A stretch of DNA of 64,000 nt. It comes from an uncultured Sulfurovum sp. GTDB taxonomy: Bacteria; Campylobacterota; Campylobacteria; Campylobacterales; Sulfurovaceae. The stretch is taken from the NCBI GenBank assembly GCA_902727855.1, contig CACVAS010000047.1, positions 62,001-126,000 of the forward strand. Direction: 5' to 3'. How positions within the stretch are numbered: the stretch's first letter is position 1; each line of letters opens with the position of its first letter. The notes below the pieces were generated by a model. That model was given only the letters and a program-made list of their open reading frames with translations, had not been told where the DNA came from and ran no database searches. This document shows positions 52,928 to 60,386 of this stretch, in pieces. A program made the position numbers and the translations under genes.

Positions 52928-53419
52928 ATGAAACTTTTAACAGCTGATGAGGTATTAAGCACCTTAAAAGATAAAGATGCATTCGTGAATATTAATGAGA
53001 GTGAAGATAGCTGGCATGAGAGTGAAGATAAATACATCAATGCACTATTTGGATGGAGAGTTAATCTTATAGGCAGTGAATATGCAGATATTGAAGAGGG
53101 GTCATATAAATGTGTGGTGAGTTCACTTCATAATGGGATAGATACCAGTGAAGTAATTTTTGAAGCTATTATTAAAGAAGATAATGCAGAGTATGTCTTT
53201 GATGGTGTGGGAGAGATTGAAGCATACATTGATACTCTTTTTGGGTTATGTGTTTGGAATAAACCTACTATCAAAGAGATGTCAACTTCTATCCTGGTAA
53301 TGAATGAGATTAGAGATATTAAATATGAGTATGAACTTGACGATACTTTTGGGCTAGAGTGTGAGATGAGAGAAGTTTCTTATAGTTTAGCAATGAGTGT
53401 TCTTGAGAAAGGAGTGTAG
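52928..53419 (+). CDS. Hypothetical protein, longer paralogue of 28044..28310
   Basis: 163 residues from ATG 52928. The first ~90 residues parallel the 28044 product (NALFGWRVNLIGSEY, YKCVV, EVIFE). The extra C-terminal 70 residues are acidic and helical. Unknown function. Confidence 0.55.
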   Translation: MKLLTADEVLSTLKDKDAFVNINESEDSWHESEDKYINALFGWRVNLIGSEYADIEEGSYKCVVSSLHNGIDTSEVIFEAIIKEDNAEYVFDGVGEIEAYIDTLFGLCVWNKPTIKEMSTSILVMNEIRDIKYEYELDDTFGLECEMREVSYSLAMSVLEKGV

Positions 53420-53421
53420 TT

Positions 53422-53679
53422 ATGTCAAAACCAACTTTTGCAAATATATGTATGTACCCACAAGATATTAATTTTATGACAAGTTCAGATTTTAATTTTG
53501 AGGTATTTAGTAGTGACGGTAATATTGAATATAACGGTAAGCTTGTAGGGGTATATAATGGGTCAAAAAACAAAGTAAGTATTAGAGGGAAAAGGAACAA
53601 AGATAATCCTTTAGTCTTATGGTTAGCAGATAATTCTTTTTTTGATTCATCAACAGCTTACCATATTCATAGCACTTAA
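53422..53679 (+). CDS. Small hypothetical protein
   Basis: 85 residues; ATG two bases after the preceding stop. Beta-rich (NIEYNGKLVGVYNGS), Asn/Ser rich. Not recognised. Confidence 0.5.
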   Translation: MSKPTFANICMYPQDINFMTSSDFNFEVFSSDGNIEYNGKLVGVYNGSKNKVSIRGKRNKDNPLVLWLADNSFFDSSTAYHIHST

Positions 53680-53776
53680 TATCTACATAAGAAATTTTTC
53701 TTTTTATCTATTTTGCATAAAAGTATAATTTCTTATTTATTTTTAACACCTTGAACAATATTTTTAATGTTCTGTA

Positions 53777-53861
53777 ACTTGTATCGTATTAGAAACTATC
53801 TTTTATTGTCTTCATGAAAAGCTTTGTATATAACTCATATTATGATATAATATATTATATT
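53777..53861 (+). promoter_or_regulatory. Promoter module for the 53882 gene (last copy)
   Basis: Box ACTTGTATCGTATT at 53777-53790; TATAAT at 53846; gap 55 bp. No later module was found. Confidence 0.75.
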
Positions 53862-53881
53862 TAAAGAATAAGGATTTAAAG

Positions 53882-54451
53882 ATGGGAACTTCAAATTTTC
53901 ACAACACTAATGCTAGTAAAGTATACGCAGTAATCACTGAAGATGAATTTATTTGGGAAGATACTAGAGAAAATATATCTAGTGAATTACTCGCTATGAA
54001 AGGTGTATCATTTTATGCATCAGATGATATTCCATTAAGAGATGCTCTACGATCATTCCCTGCGACCTCCATAGGCACACTTGATGGTTATATTAACTAT
54101 TGTGGTTTTGATGTAAATATAGAAGTGGTAGCTAAAACAGTTTCTGGATATTACGAAGGGTTTAATTTAGACTTTGAACTTAAACTATCTGTTGAGGGTG
54201 ATGGTTACTATGATGAGAATTTAGAAAATGAAGATGAGGTGGTGGAGGGTATCTTAAATTATGGAGATGCAAGACAACAAGCTCTTATGAAACGTTGGAG
54301 CAAAAACTTCTTAGAATTAATCAATAAAGAGATTGACAGATTGACAACCAATTTAGAAAGCGTATATTCAAACTATTCAGATTGTCTTGTAAGAGCAGGT
54401 GGTTTTTCAAATGGTGAAAGTATTTATAAATCATGTGGAGAAGCTGCTTAA
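53882..54451 (+). CDS. Hypothetical protein
   Basis: 189 residues. Begins MGTSNFHNTNASKVYAVI, a start seen in phage/plasmid proteins of unknown role. Acidic, helical C-terminus. Final gene of the module array. Confidence 0.55.
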   Translation: MGTSNFHNTNASKVYAVITEDEFIWEDTRENISSELLAMKGVSFYASDDIPLRDALRSFPATSIGTLDGYINYCGFDVNIEVVAKTVSGYYEGFNLDFELKLSVEGDGYYDENLENEDEVVEGILNYGDARQQALMKRWSKNFLELINKEIDRLTTNLESVYSNYSDCLVRAGGFSNGESIYKSCGEAA

Positions 54452-54507
54452 ATGATAGATGCATTAGCATAAGATTGACTTTAATATTGAGTGAATTATA
54501 TTACAAT

Positions 54508-54540
54508 AGTATACTATATTAAAATACAATATAGTATACT
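54508..54540. terminator. Hairpin closing the module array
   Basis: 13-bp perfect arms AGTATACTATATT / AATATAGTATACT, 7-base loop, followed by TTATAAAATATATTTTTT. Likely transcription terminator. Confidence 0.6.
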
Positions 54541-54628
54541 TATAAAATATATTTTTTACACAGTTGTAACTATACAGTTGTAAATCAATATGCAAACAAT
54601 TTTAAATAAAATATAAAAAGGATTAACA

Positions 54629-54781
54629 TTGGTTCAATGTAATAATTGTATGTGGAGTGGTGAAGAGGATGAGTTGGTGGAGTGTGAAGATGCGTTGGGG
54701 ATATTTAAAGGATGCCCAGAATGTATCACAGATGCATACTTGAAAGACAAGGATGAAATACAAGATGAAATACAAGAATGA
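54629..54781 (+). CDS. 50-residue double-CxxC zinc protein
   Basis: TTG start with AAAAGGA six bases upstream. VQCNNCMWSGEEDELVEC, then FKGCPECITDAYLKD: a rubredoxin-like zinc ribbon typical of small phage proteins. The ending repeats DEIQDEIQE. Unknown function. Confidence 0.65.
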   Translation: MVQCNNCMWSGEEDELVECEDALGIFKGCPECITDAYLKDKDEIQDEIQE

Positions 54782-54959
54782 ATCATAAGATTTAATTTAG
54801 ATCATTTTATTTATATCATAAAAATAATTATCTAAAAATATATGTATAGACAGATACCATAGTTTTTATGAGGAGACAGATAAAATTTTTAGAAAGCACA
54901 ACACTTTTTAATGTATTACAAATGTTTCTCATATTTGCTTGTGTCTAAATTTACTATCA

Positions 54960-54997
54960 ATGTTCATAATATTTAATGAATTAAATATTATGAACAT
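54960..54997. other. Perfect 17-bp inverted repeat in a gene-free stretch
   Basis: Stem ATGTTCATAATATTTAA / TTAAATATTATGAACAT with loop TGAA. From 54782 to 55420 no gene is visible, only AT-rich DNA with this hairpin and a smaller one at 55076-55100 (AATTATCAA/TTGATAATT). Could be an operator, replication structure or terminator. Confidence 0.6.
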
Positions 54998-55420
54998 ACT
55001 TATATCGTTTACATTAAACTTCTTCTATAGAAAATATTATTTAGAGTAATGAGAGTAAAGTATTTCTCACTAGGCAATTATCAAATTAAAATTGATAATT
55101 ATTTTATTAACTTGTTTCTCATTATAATGATATTTAACTCAATGAAATTTTTTACTACAGGATGAGGCATCATTATGATTAAGATTGCATCATGAATTAT
55201 TTACTGTTATTTTAAGATAAACACTTTCCCCTTTTAGAATTGGTATCACATATTTTAATGCCTATTATTATCTATTACTAATTGTCTATTTTTATATATT
55301 ATTAATTTTAGTTAACAAATGTTAGTTTAATTTATTAAACATATGAAATTTTTATATTTACGCTATACAGGTAAAAAATAAAAATACGTCTAACAAAAAA
55401 TTTATATCTATTAAAATTAT

Positions 55421-55563
55421 ATGTATTTTATAAAACACAAAAAATGCAATAATATTGATTTGAAATTGATTTATTTGCATTCAAATGTATTTTATAAAAC
55501 ACAAAAAATGCAATAATATTGATTTGAAATTGATTTATTTGCATTCAAATGTGTTTTATAAAA
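55421..55563. repeat. 64-bp tandem repeats, 2.2 copies
   Basis: Copies at 55421-55484 and 55485-55548 are identical; a partial third (ATGTGTTTTATAAAA) follows at 55549. Each contains an imperfect inverted repeat (AATGCAATAA...TTATTTGCATT). It lies 95 bp before the 55658 gene, as centromere-like sites do. Confidence 0.75.
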
Positions 55564-55657
55564 GTAAATATCTACAATATATATGTATTGTTTTATAAAA
55601 ATTGTGTCATAATAAACACTGTTGAAACAACATGTATTTTATACGCAAAGGAATTGT

Positions 55658-56008
55658 ATGTCTAAAAAAAGAATTGCAGCAGCTATTGATAAAAACTCTG
55701 AGGCATATGCAATATGGGAATTAATAGAACATGGAATGAAACCAAAAGTACTTACACTCCTTCTTTCTAGACTCTATGAATTATCCAAAGAAGGAGGGTA
55801 CGAATATATGATTTTTGATCCTGTCGTTCTGTCTGAACTTAAGAGCGGAAAGAGTGCTGTAGATATTTTAGAATCATTAAATGAAAGTACAAGTAAGAAG
55901 GATAAAAAAACTAAAAAGATAGTAGAGAAACCAGATGACTTACGCTCTGAAGATGAGGGAAAAAAGAAGGGAACAACAAGTATAAAAGATTTTCTAAAAA
56001 GAGATTAA
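55658..56008 (+). CDS. Small protein downstream of tandem repeats
   Basis: 116 residues from ATG 55658, AAAGGA upstream. Helical N-terminal domain (KRIAAAIDKNSEAYAIWELI, PKVLTLLLSRLYEL), then a Lys/Glu-rich flexible tail. The small basic protein plus upstream repeats resembles a partition adaptor (ParR-like), but no ParM/ParA is adjacent. Confidence 0.5.
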   Translation: MSKKRIAAAIDKNSEAYAIWELIEHGMKPKVLTLLLSRLYELSKEGGYEYMIFDPVVLSELKSGKSAVDILESLNESTSKKDKKTKKIVEKPDDLRSEDEGKKKGTTSIKDFLKRD

Positions 56009-56011
56009 TTA

Positions 56012-56431
56012 TTAAAAGTACTTATTGATGTTGCTCTCTTCTCCTGATATCTCTTGAAATATATTTATTTGATTCTCATGATTATTTTTTGGTTTTTTCT
56101 TTATTCTATCTATAGATATTCTTGTAGGTGGGAGTTTAGGTAATGTTCCAAAATCAAGTACTTTTTCTTTCTTAATAACTCGTGTGTTATTAGGATTCGG
56201 AGTTTCTTTTTCTGCTCTAATTGAGGGCGTAGTTTTTTTTAAAGGCTTTGTTTTCTTCCTCTTTATAATCTTCTTTTTTGACTTTGATTTGACGTAATGC
56301 TTTTTTGTTTGTGAAGATTTTAAAAGTATTTCTTTGATTTTATCTCTATCTAATTTGTTTTTTGTATCTATTGCAGAATATGACACACTAGGCACAATCA
56401 ATGATATAATTATTATTCTAAAATAATTCAT
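56012..56431 (-). CDS. Exported Lys-rich protein
   Basis: 139 residues. Signal peptide MNYFRIIIISLIVPSVSYSA, then a basic, low-complexity region (KSKSKKKIIKRKKTKPLKK) and a Pro-rich end. Possibly wall- or DNA-binding in the periplasm. Not recognised. Confidence 0.55.
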   Translation of the reverse strand: MNYFRIIIISLIVPSVSYSAIDTKNKLDRDKIKEILLKSSQTKKHYVKSKSKKKIIKRKKTKPLKKTTPSIRAEKETPNPNNTRVIKKEKVLDFGTLPKLPPTRISIDRIKKKPKNNHENQINIFQEISGEESNINKYF

Positions 56432-56527
56432 ATTAACTCCTATTTTATTTACAGGTATTTTAGCATATTTTCTTAATGACTTGTGAACTTTCGCTATAAT
56501 CTATGATATCTTTTTAAAGGAATAACA

Positions 56528-57433
56528 ATGACAAAACAAGACTATTTTACAAACATAGATGAATCGTTTGTTGCATTAAAATACATAAAGGGTAATGCAA
56601 GAACCAATAAAGACATAGATGATCAAGATGTAGAATCTTTTGAGAGTATACTTTACAACAAATCATTTTTAAGACTCATGGAAGACTATTGGATTTATTA
56701 TGTTTTAAATGGATTATTTCTTATTGCTTCATATATGTTTTCACTGAAGCACTTACTTATATATGTATGTACATATCTTATTTTGGCAGGATTTTCTCTG
56801 TACAAAATAGAGTCAGGTGTCATGAGTAAGATCTTTTTTTTACCTGCAATTTCGTTACTTTATTTACACTATCAGTTAATTAATCTAACAGCTTCTGACA
56901 AATCAGAATTCGTTGGATCCTACATATTTAATGATCTTAGTGAGAATATTGATTCAAAACGTAAAAGAGAGTTTTTCTCAATTTTTAAAATATCCCAATT
57001 TTCTTTTATTGTTAGGAGATACAGAACCATACTAATTTTACTACTCATACTCACCTTTATAGTATTTATGCGTTCACCTATTTTAGTTAGTGTTGGATTG
57101 TTATCTGTGTATTATTTATTACATAAATATGATGTATATGACAGCGTAACTAAAATTGATAGAGTTTATAGGCTTATTGTTTTTCTTATGATAACTGGAG
57201 CGATTGCAGGGTTATTAATACTGGTATTTTTAGGCGGTCTTTATGTGGCAAGGGACCTAGTTGAGTCATTTTTTTATCTGTTACTTATCATATTTTTAGG
57301 ACATATTATACTCTCTTTGATATCAAAATACAAAGAAGTCTATGTTATTGGTGCTAAAAATTTGGATGATGCAGCAACGTCTAAATTCTATATATGGAAA
57401 GATGAGCATGGAGAAAAAGATGGTCTGTACTAA
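56528..57433 (+). CDS. Polytopic membrane protein
   Basis: 301 residues with about seven hydrophobic helices (~58-75, 80-97, 100-117, 160-180, 185-203, 215-235, 240-262). TATAAT near 56495 and AAAGGA precede it. No family recognised. Could belong to a conjugation or surface apparatus. Confidence 0.6.
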   Translation: MTKQDYFTNIDESFVALKYIKGNARTNKDIDDQDVESFESILYNKSFLRLMEDYWIYYVLNGLFLIASYMFSLKHLLIYVCTYLILAGFSLYKIESGVMSKIFFLPAISLLYLHYQLINLTASDKSEFVGSYIFNDLSENIDSKRKREFFSIFKISQFSFIVRRYRTILILLLILTFIVFMRSPILVSVGLLSVYYLLHKYDVYDSVTKIDRVYRLIVFLMITGAIAGLLILVFLGGLYVARDLVESFFYLLLIIFLGHIILSLISKYKEVYVIGAKNLDDAATSKFYIWKDEHGEKDGLY

Positions 57434-57474
57434 AGTTTAATAAATTAAACAAAAATGTTTAATTTATTAAACTT
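57433..57474. terminator. 19-bp perfect hairpin between two genes
   Basis: Stem AAGTTTAATAAATTAAACA and its exact complement with loop AAAA, starting in the stop codon. It ends 9 bp before the next TATAAT (57484), so it may terminate the first gene and also act as an operator. Confidence 0.6.
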
Positions 57475-57513
57475 AATCTCGCTATAATATATTCAATATC
57501 ACAAAGGATTAGG

Positions 57514-58041
57514 ATGATTATACTGGATGATTATTATTATTTTAAAGAAGAAGTTTTAATGCTCTTTGAAAAAGAGGAGAAAGAAACGAGAAAAGAATTG
57601 AAACAAATGCTTGAATTGGTATCATTCAACCTTCTATCAATTCCTTTAGTTGACAGAAGATTATTAGACAAAAATATCTTGAAATACATTACTCCCTATG
57701 AAGAGACTTTAACTAACTTAAACGGATGTGCTAATGTATCAGATTTTGTCTCTAGTACTTCCATGACCCCTCCGTCTTGTTATAAGTTTTATCCTGAAGA
57801 TAGTGTAGTCCATGTCAAAAATAAGGCAGGAAGAAATAAAATAAATTCAGACGAGATTATGTTTAGAATTGATGACGAATTGCTTAGTATTTTAAAATCA
57901 GGAAAGCATCTATTCTTTTTAGGAAGTAGAGAAATCAATAAGAGCAAAAAATATACGAATGAAGAGAAAAAGGACTTTGAGTCCTTTGTCATCTTGGAAA
58001 ATATGGAATTGGGGAGAAAATTTTATTTTGGCGTGTGGTAG
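57514..58041 (+). CDS. Hypothetical protein
   Basis: 175 residues, helical N-terminal part (EEKETRKELKQMLELVSFNL) and a beta end. Promoter TATAAT at 57484 and AAAGGATTAGG upstream. Not recognised. Confidence 0.55.
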   Translation: MIILDDYYYFKEEVLMLFEKEEKETRKELKQMLELVSFNLLSIPLVDRRLLDKNILKYITPYEETLTNLNGCANVSDFVSSTSMTPPSCYKFYPEDSVVHVKNKAGRNKINSDEIMFRIDDELLSILKSGKHLFFLGSREINKSKKYTNEEKKDFESFVILENMELGRKFYFGVW

Positions 58042-58047
58042 CGTATC

Positions 58048-58659
58048 TTAATCATAAAGATAGTCAAATTCTTTTCCATCTGCAATAAGAGTTGTATTTT
58101 TTGGATCATAATAATTGTCTGTCCAATTTGTGTATCTATCGTAGTATTCTTTCACAATCTTTGGTGATTCACTAGATTTATTTTTAGTGACTTTCTTTTT
58201 GTATCTTTTTCTATACTTATTCCCTGCGTAATGACCTCCAACTGCTTTCCCTGTAACTCTTACCTTTGTACCTATATTCGCCCATTCATATAGCTTACTG
58301 GCCTTTTCTGGAGAAATACGTATACAACCATGGGATGCAGGATATTTTGGAATATAACCCCCATGTATTGCAACACCTCCTTTTGTAATAAAGAGAGAGT
58401 GTGGCATCTTGGCACCACCATTTTGACCATTAACTCTTTTTGGATATTTTGAGCTTATGTGGCTTTTTGATTTTAAAAATATTGAAAATTTTCCTCTTGG
58501 GGTTCTATGCCCTTTTTTTCCACTAGATATCTTAGTATCCATAAAGATATTGCCATTTTCTTTTGCGTAGAGACGCTGTTTAGACAAATCAACTTCTATT
58601 TGTTTATGTCCTAAAGATAGGGTACTAACCAATACAATAATAGGTAATATTCTAGTCAC
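58048..58659 (-). CDS. L,D-transpeptidase (YkuD domain)
   Basis: 203 residues from GTG 58659, chosen because AAAGGGAG lies nine bases upstream; an ATG at 58686 is also in frame. Signal peptide ~1-16. YkuD domain ~20-145 with H99 and SHGCIR (Cys112 nucleophile, R114). It cross-links or attaches proteins to peptidoglycan in the periplasm. On a plasmid this may help remodel the wall around a transfer channel. The basic C-terminal 60 residues are extra. Overlaps the upstream gene by 8 bp. Confidence 0.9.
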   Translation of the reverse strand: MTRILPIIVLVSTLSLGHKQIEVDLSKQRLYAKENGNIFMDTKISSGKKGHRTPRGKFSIFLKSKSHISSKYPKRVNGQNGGAKMPHSLFITKGGVAIHGGYIPKYPASHGCIRISPEKASKLYEWANIGTKVRVTGKAVGGHYAGNKYRKRYKKKVTKNKSSESPKIVKEYYDRYTNWTDNYYDPKNTTLIADGKEFDYLYD

Positions 58660-59020
58660 AGTATTCTGCTCCCTTTGTTGCAGCATCTCTTATTGCAGCT
58701 GGAACATGTTGTATCTCTTCAATGTCAAATTCATAATCTAGTGTTAGTTGTTTTTCTGTAAAAGTCATTAGATTCTCGGCTATAAAAATGCACTCTTCTT
58801 GACTTAAAACTTCTTTTAATACAATCTTTGAAAGTATCTTATCTACATCTTCAATATCTGCTGTATCTTGATTTTTTAGATCTATTACTTTATCTGTATT
58901 TTTTGATTCTTTTGACATTTCTTTTGTTATTGTCTTTTCAATATTTTCAAGACGTTTTAACCCTTGGAGAAGGGAACCTTTTATACTTTTTAACTCTTCT
59001 AGTGTGTTGTGATGATCCAT
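58652..59020 (-). CDS. Hypothetical acidic helical protein
   Basis: 122 residues. Probable coiled coil (ILKNIEKTI-like heptads at ~20-60), acidic. AAGGAAC precedes the ATG. It is directly upstream of and coupled to the L,D-transpeptidase gene. Confidence 0.55.
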   Translation of the reverse strand: MDHHNTLEELKSIKGSLLQGLKRLENIEKTITKEMSKESKNTDKVIDLKNQDTADIEDVDKILSKIVLKEVLSQEECIFIAENLMTFTEKQLTLDYEFDIEEIQHVPAAIRDAATKGAEYCD

Positions 59021-59132
59021 ATATTGTTCCTTATGTTTTTTAAATTATATCAGAAAAGACAAGACAAATAAAAAGAAAGGTAATCTTATTGGTTATAATG
59101 ATAAAAATAAATTTTAAAAGGATACGTGTAAT

Positions 59133-59513
59133 ATGAAAAATAAAATCCTCATTTTGATTCTCTACACATTTGTATTTGTAAGTATTGTAAATGCAAGACC
59201 TGCAAACACAAAGACAGATTTTTCTTTAATGAAAGATGATTGTGACTTTAGGTCTACAGGGCATTCATGTTTTAGGTTAGGTCTTTACTATATAGAGCAT
59301 AGACTAGAGAGCAAACAAGGAATAAAGTATTTAAGGAAATCGTGTATTTTGGGTAGTGGAATAGGGTGTATGGCACTAGGAGAATTATATAAAAATGGCA
59401 GTTTCAATTATGCTATCGACTATAAAAAGTCAAAATATTATTATGATAAAGCTTGCTTAAATGGTGAAAAGCTAGGGTGCCGTGCTTATAATAGTCTATA
59501 TAAAAGGAGATAA
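59133..59513 (+). CDS. Secreted Sel1-repeat, Hcp-like cysteine-rich protein
   Basis: 126 residues. Signal peptide MKNKILILILYTFVFVSIVNA. Three ~36-residue Sel1-type units with Cys at matching positions (HSCFRLGLYYIE, LGSGIGCMALGELYKNG, NGEKLGCRAYNSLY), as in Helicobacter Hcp proteins. Periplasmic protein-protein adaptor. Two bp before the next gene, so an operon. Confidence 0.75.
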   Translation: MKNKILILILYTFVFVSIVNARPANTKTDFSLMKDDCDFRSTGHSCFRLGLYYIEHRLESKQGIKYLRKSCILGSGIGCMALGELYKNGSFNYAIDYKKSKYYYDKACLNGEKLGCRAYNSLYKRR

Positions 59514-59515
59514 AG

Positions 59516-60370
59516 ATGGTGATTAAAAAATTAATAACATATGTGTTATTAAGTGTTAGTGTATTCGCAAATACAGATCTAAGTTTTACAGAATGTAGTA
59601 ATGGTGAGCAAAATAGTTTAGAGATTGCATATGATGCAGCATTGAATATGGCCAAAGATACTAAAGACGCTATTCAGCATATAAATGGCAGCCTAGTAGG
59701 TGATAGATATACGCATTGGTTTGGTGCAGAGAATGAAGAGAGAGTTACTAAAGTTAAGTCTGTAGTAAATAGAATACATGACGTTTTAGTCAATAAAGAG
59801 GTTAGTTTTAATTGTGGCATCTGTAAAGAAGACTCAAATTATTATAGAATTTATTCATATGTTGTTCCTGATGAAGAATATATTGTAAACCCTTGTGGAG
59901 TGTTTTGGATCCTTGATGTAAACGGAACAGATTCTCAAGGAGGTACAATTATTCATGGTGTATCTCATTTTATATCTGTTGGCGAGACAAAAGATTATGC
60001 ATATGGACAGTCAAATGCAGAAATACTTGCTGAAAATTCACCAGACCTTGCTGTTATTAATGCAGACAGTTATGAATACTTTTTTGAGAACAATCCTAAA
60101 CTTGAAATGATAGTAGATTTTGATGGTGATGGTATTAATGATAGTGAAGATCTTGATGATGACAATGACGGCATATCAGATGCAGATGAGATAAAAAATG
60201 GTTTAGATCCAAAGAATCCTAGTGATGCAGACATAGATTTAGATGGAGATGGGTTTAGCAATAAACTAGAAATCATCGCAGGAACAGATATAGAAGATGA
60301 AAATAGTGTGCCTATCTGGGCACCCATTTTAATGGAGAACATTATTACGTTTATCCCTGTTAAGCCTTGA
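59516..60370 (+). CDS. Secreted M35 deuterolysin-like protein lacking the catalytic Glu
   Basis: 284 residues. Signal peptide ~1-18. Residues ~60-195 follow aspzincin M35 proteases: RYTHWFGAENEERVTKV, a Cys pair, the metal segment and NADSYEYFFEN. The zinc motif reads HGVSH (147-151) where HExxH is expected; the third-ligand motif GETKDYAYG (156-164) keeps its Asp. Thus zinc could bind but peptidase activity is doubtful. TSP3 Ca-binding repeats follow (DFDGDGINDSEDLDDDND), and the tail APILMENIITFIP matches the 24058 nuclease. Confidence 0.75.
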   Translation: MVIKKLITYVLLSVSVFANTDLSFTECSNGEQNSLEIAYDAALNMAKDTKDAIQHINGSLVGDRYTHWFGAENEERVTKVKSVVNRIHDVLVNKEVSFNCGICKEDSNYYRIYSYVVPDEEYIVNPCGVFWILDVNGTDSQGGTIIHGVSHFISVGETKDYAYGQSNAEILAENSPDLAVINADSYEYFFENNPKLEMIVDFDGDGINDSEDLDDDNDGISDADEIKNGLDPKNPSDADIDLDGDGFSNKLEIIAGTDIEDENSVPIWAPILMENIITFIPVKP

Positions 60371-60386
60371 TACTGGAGGTTAGGAA

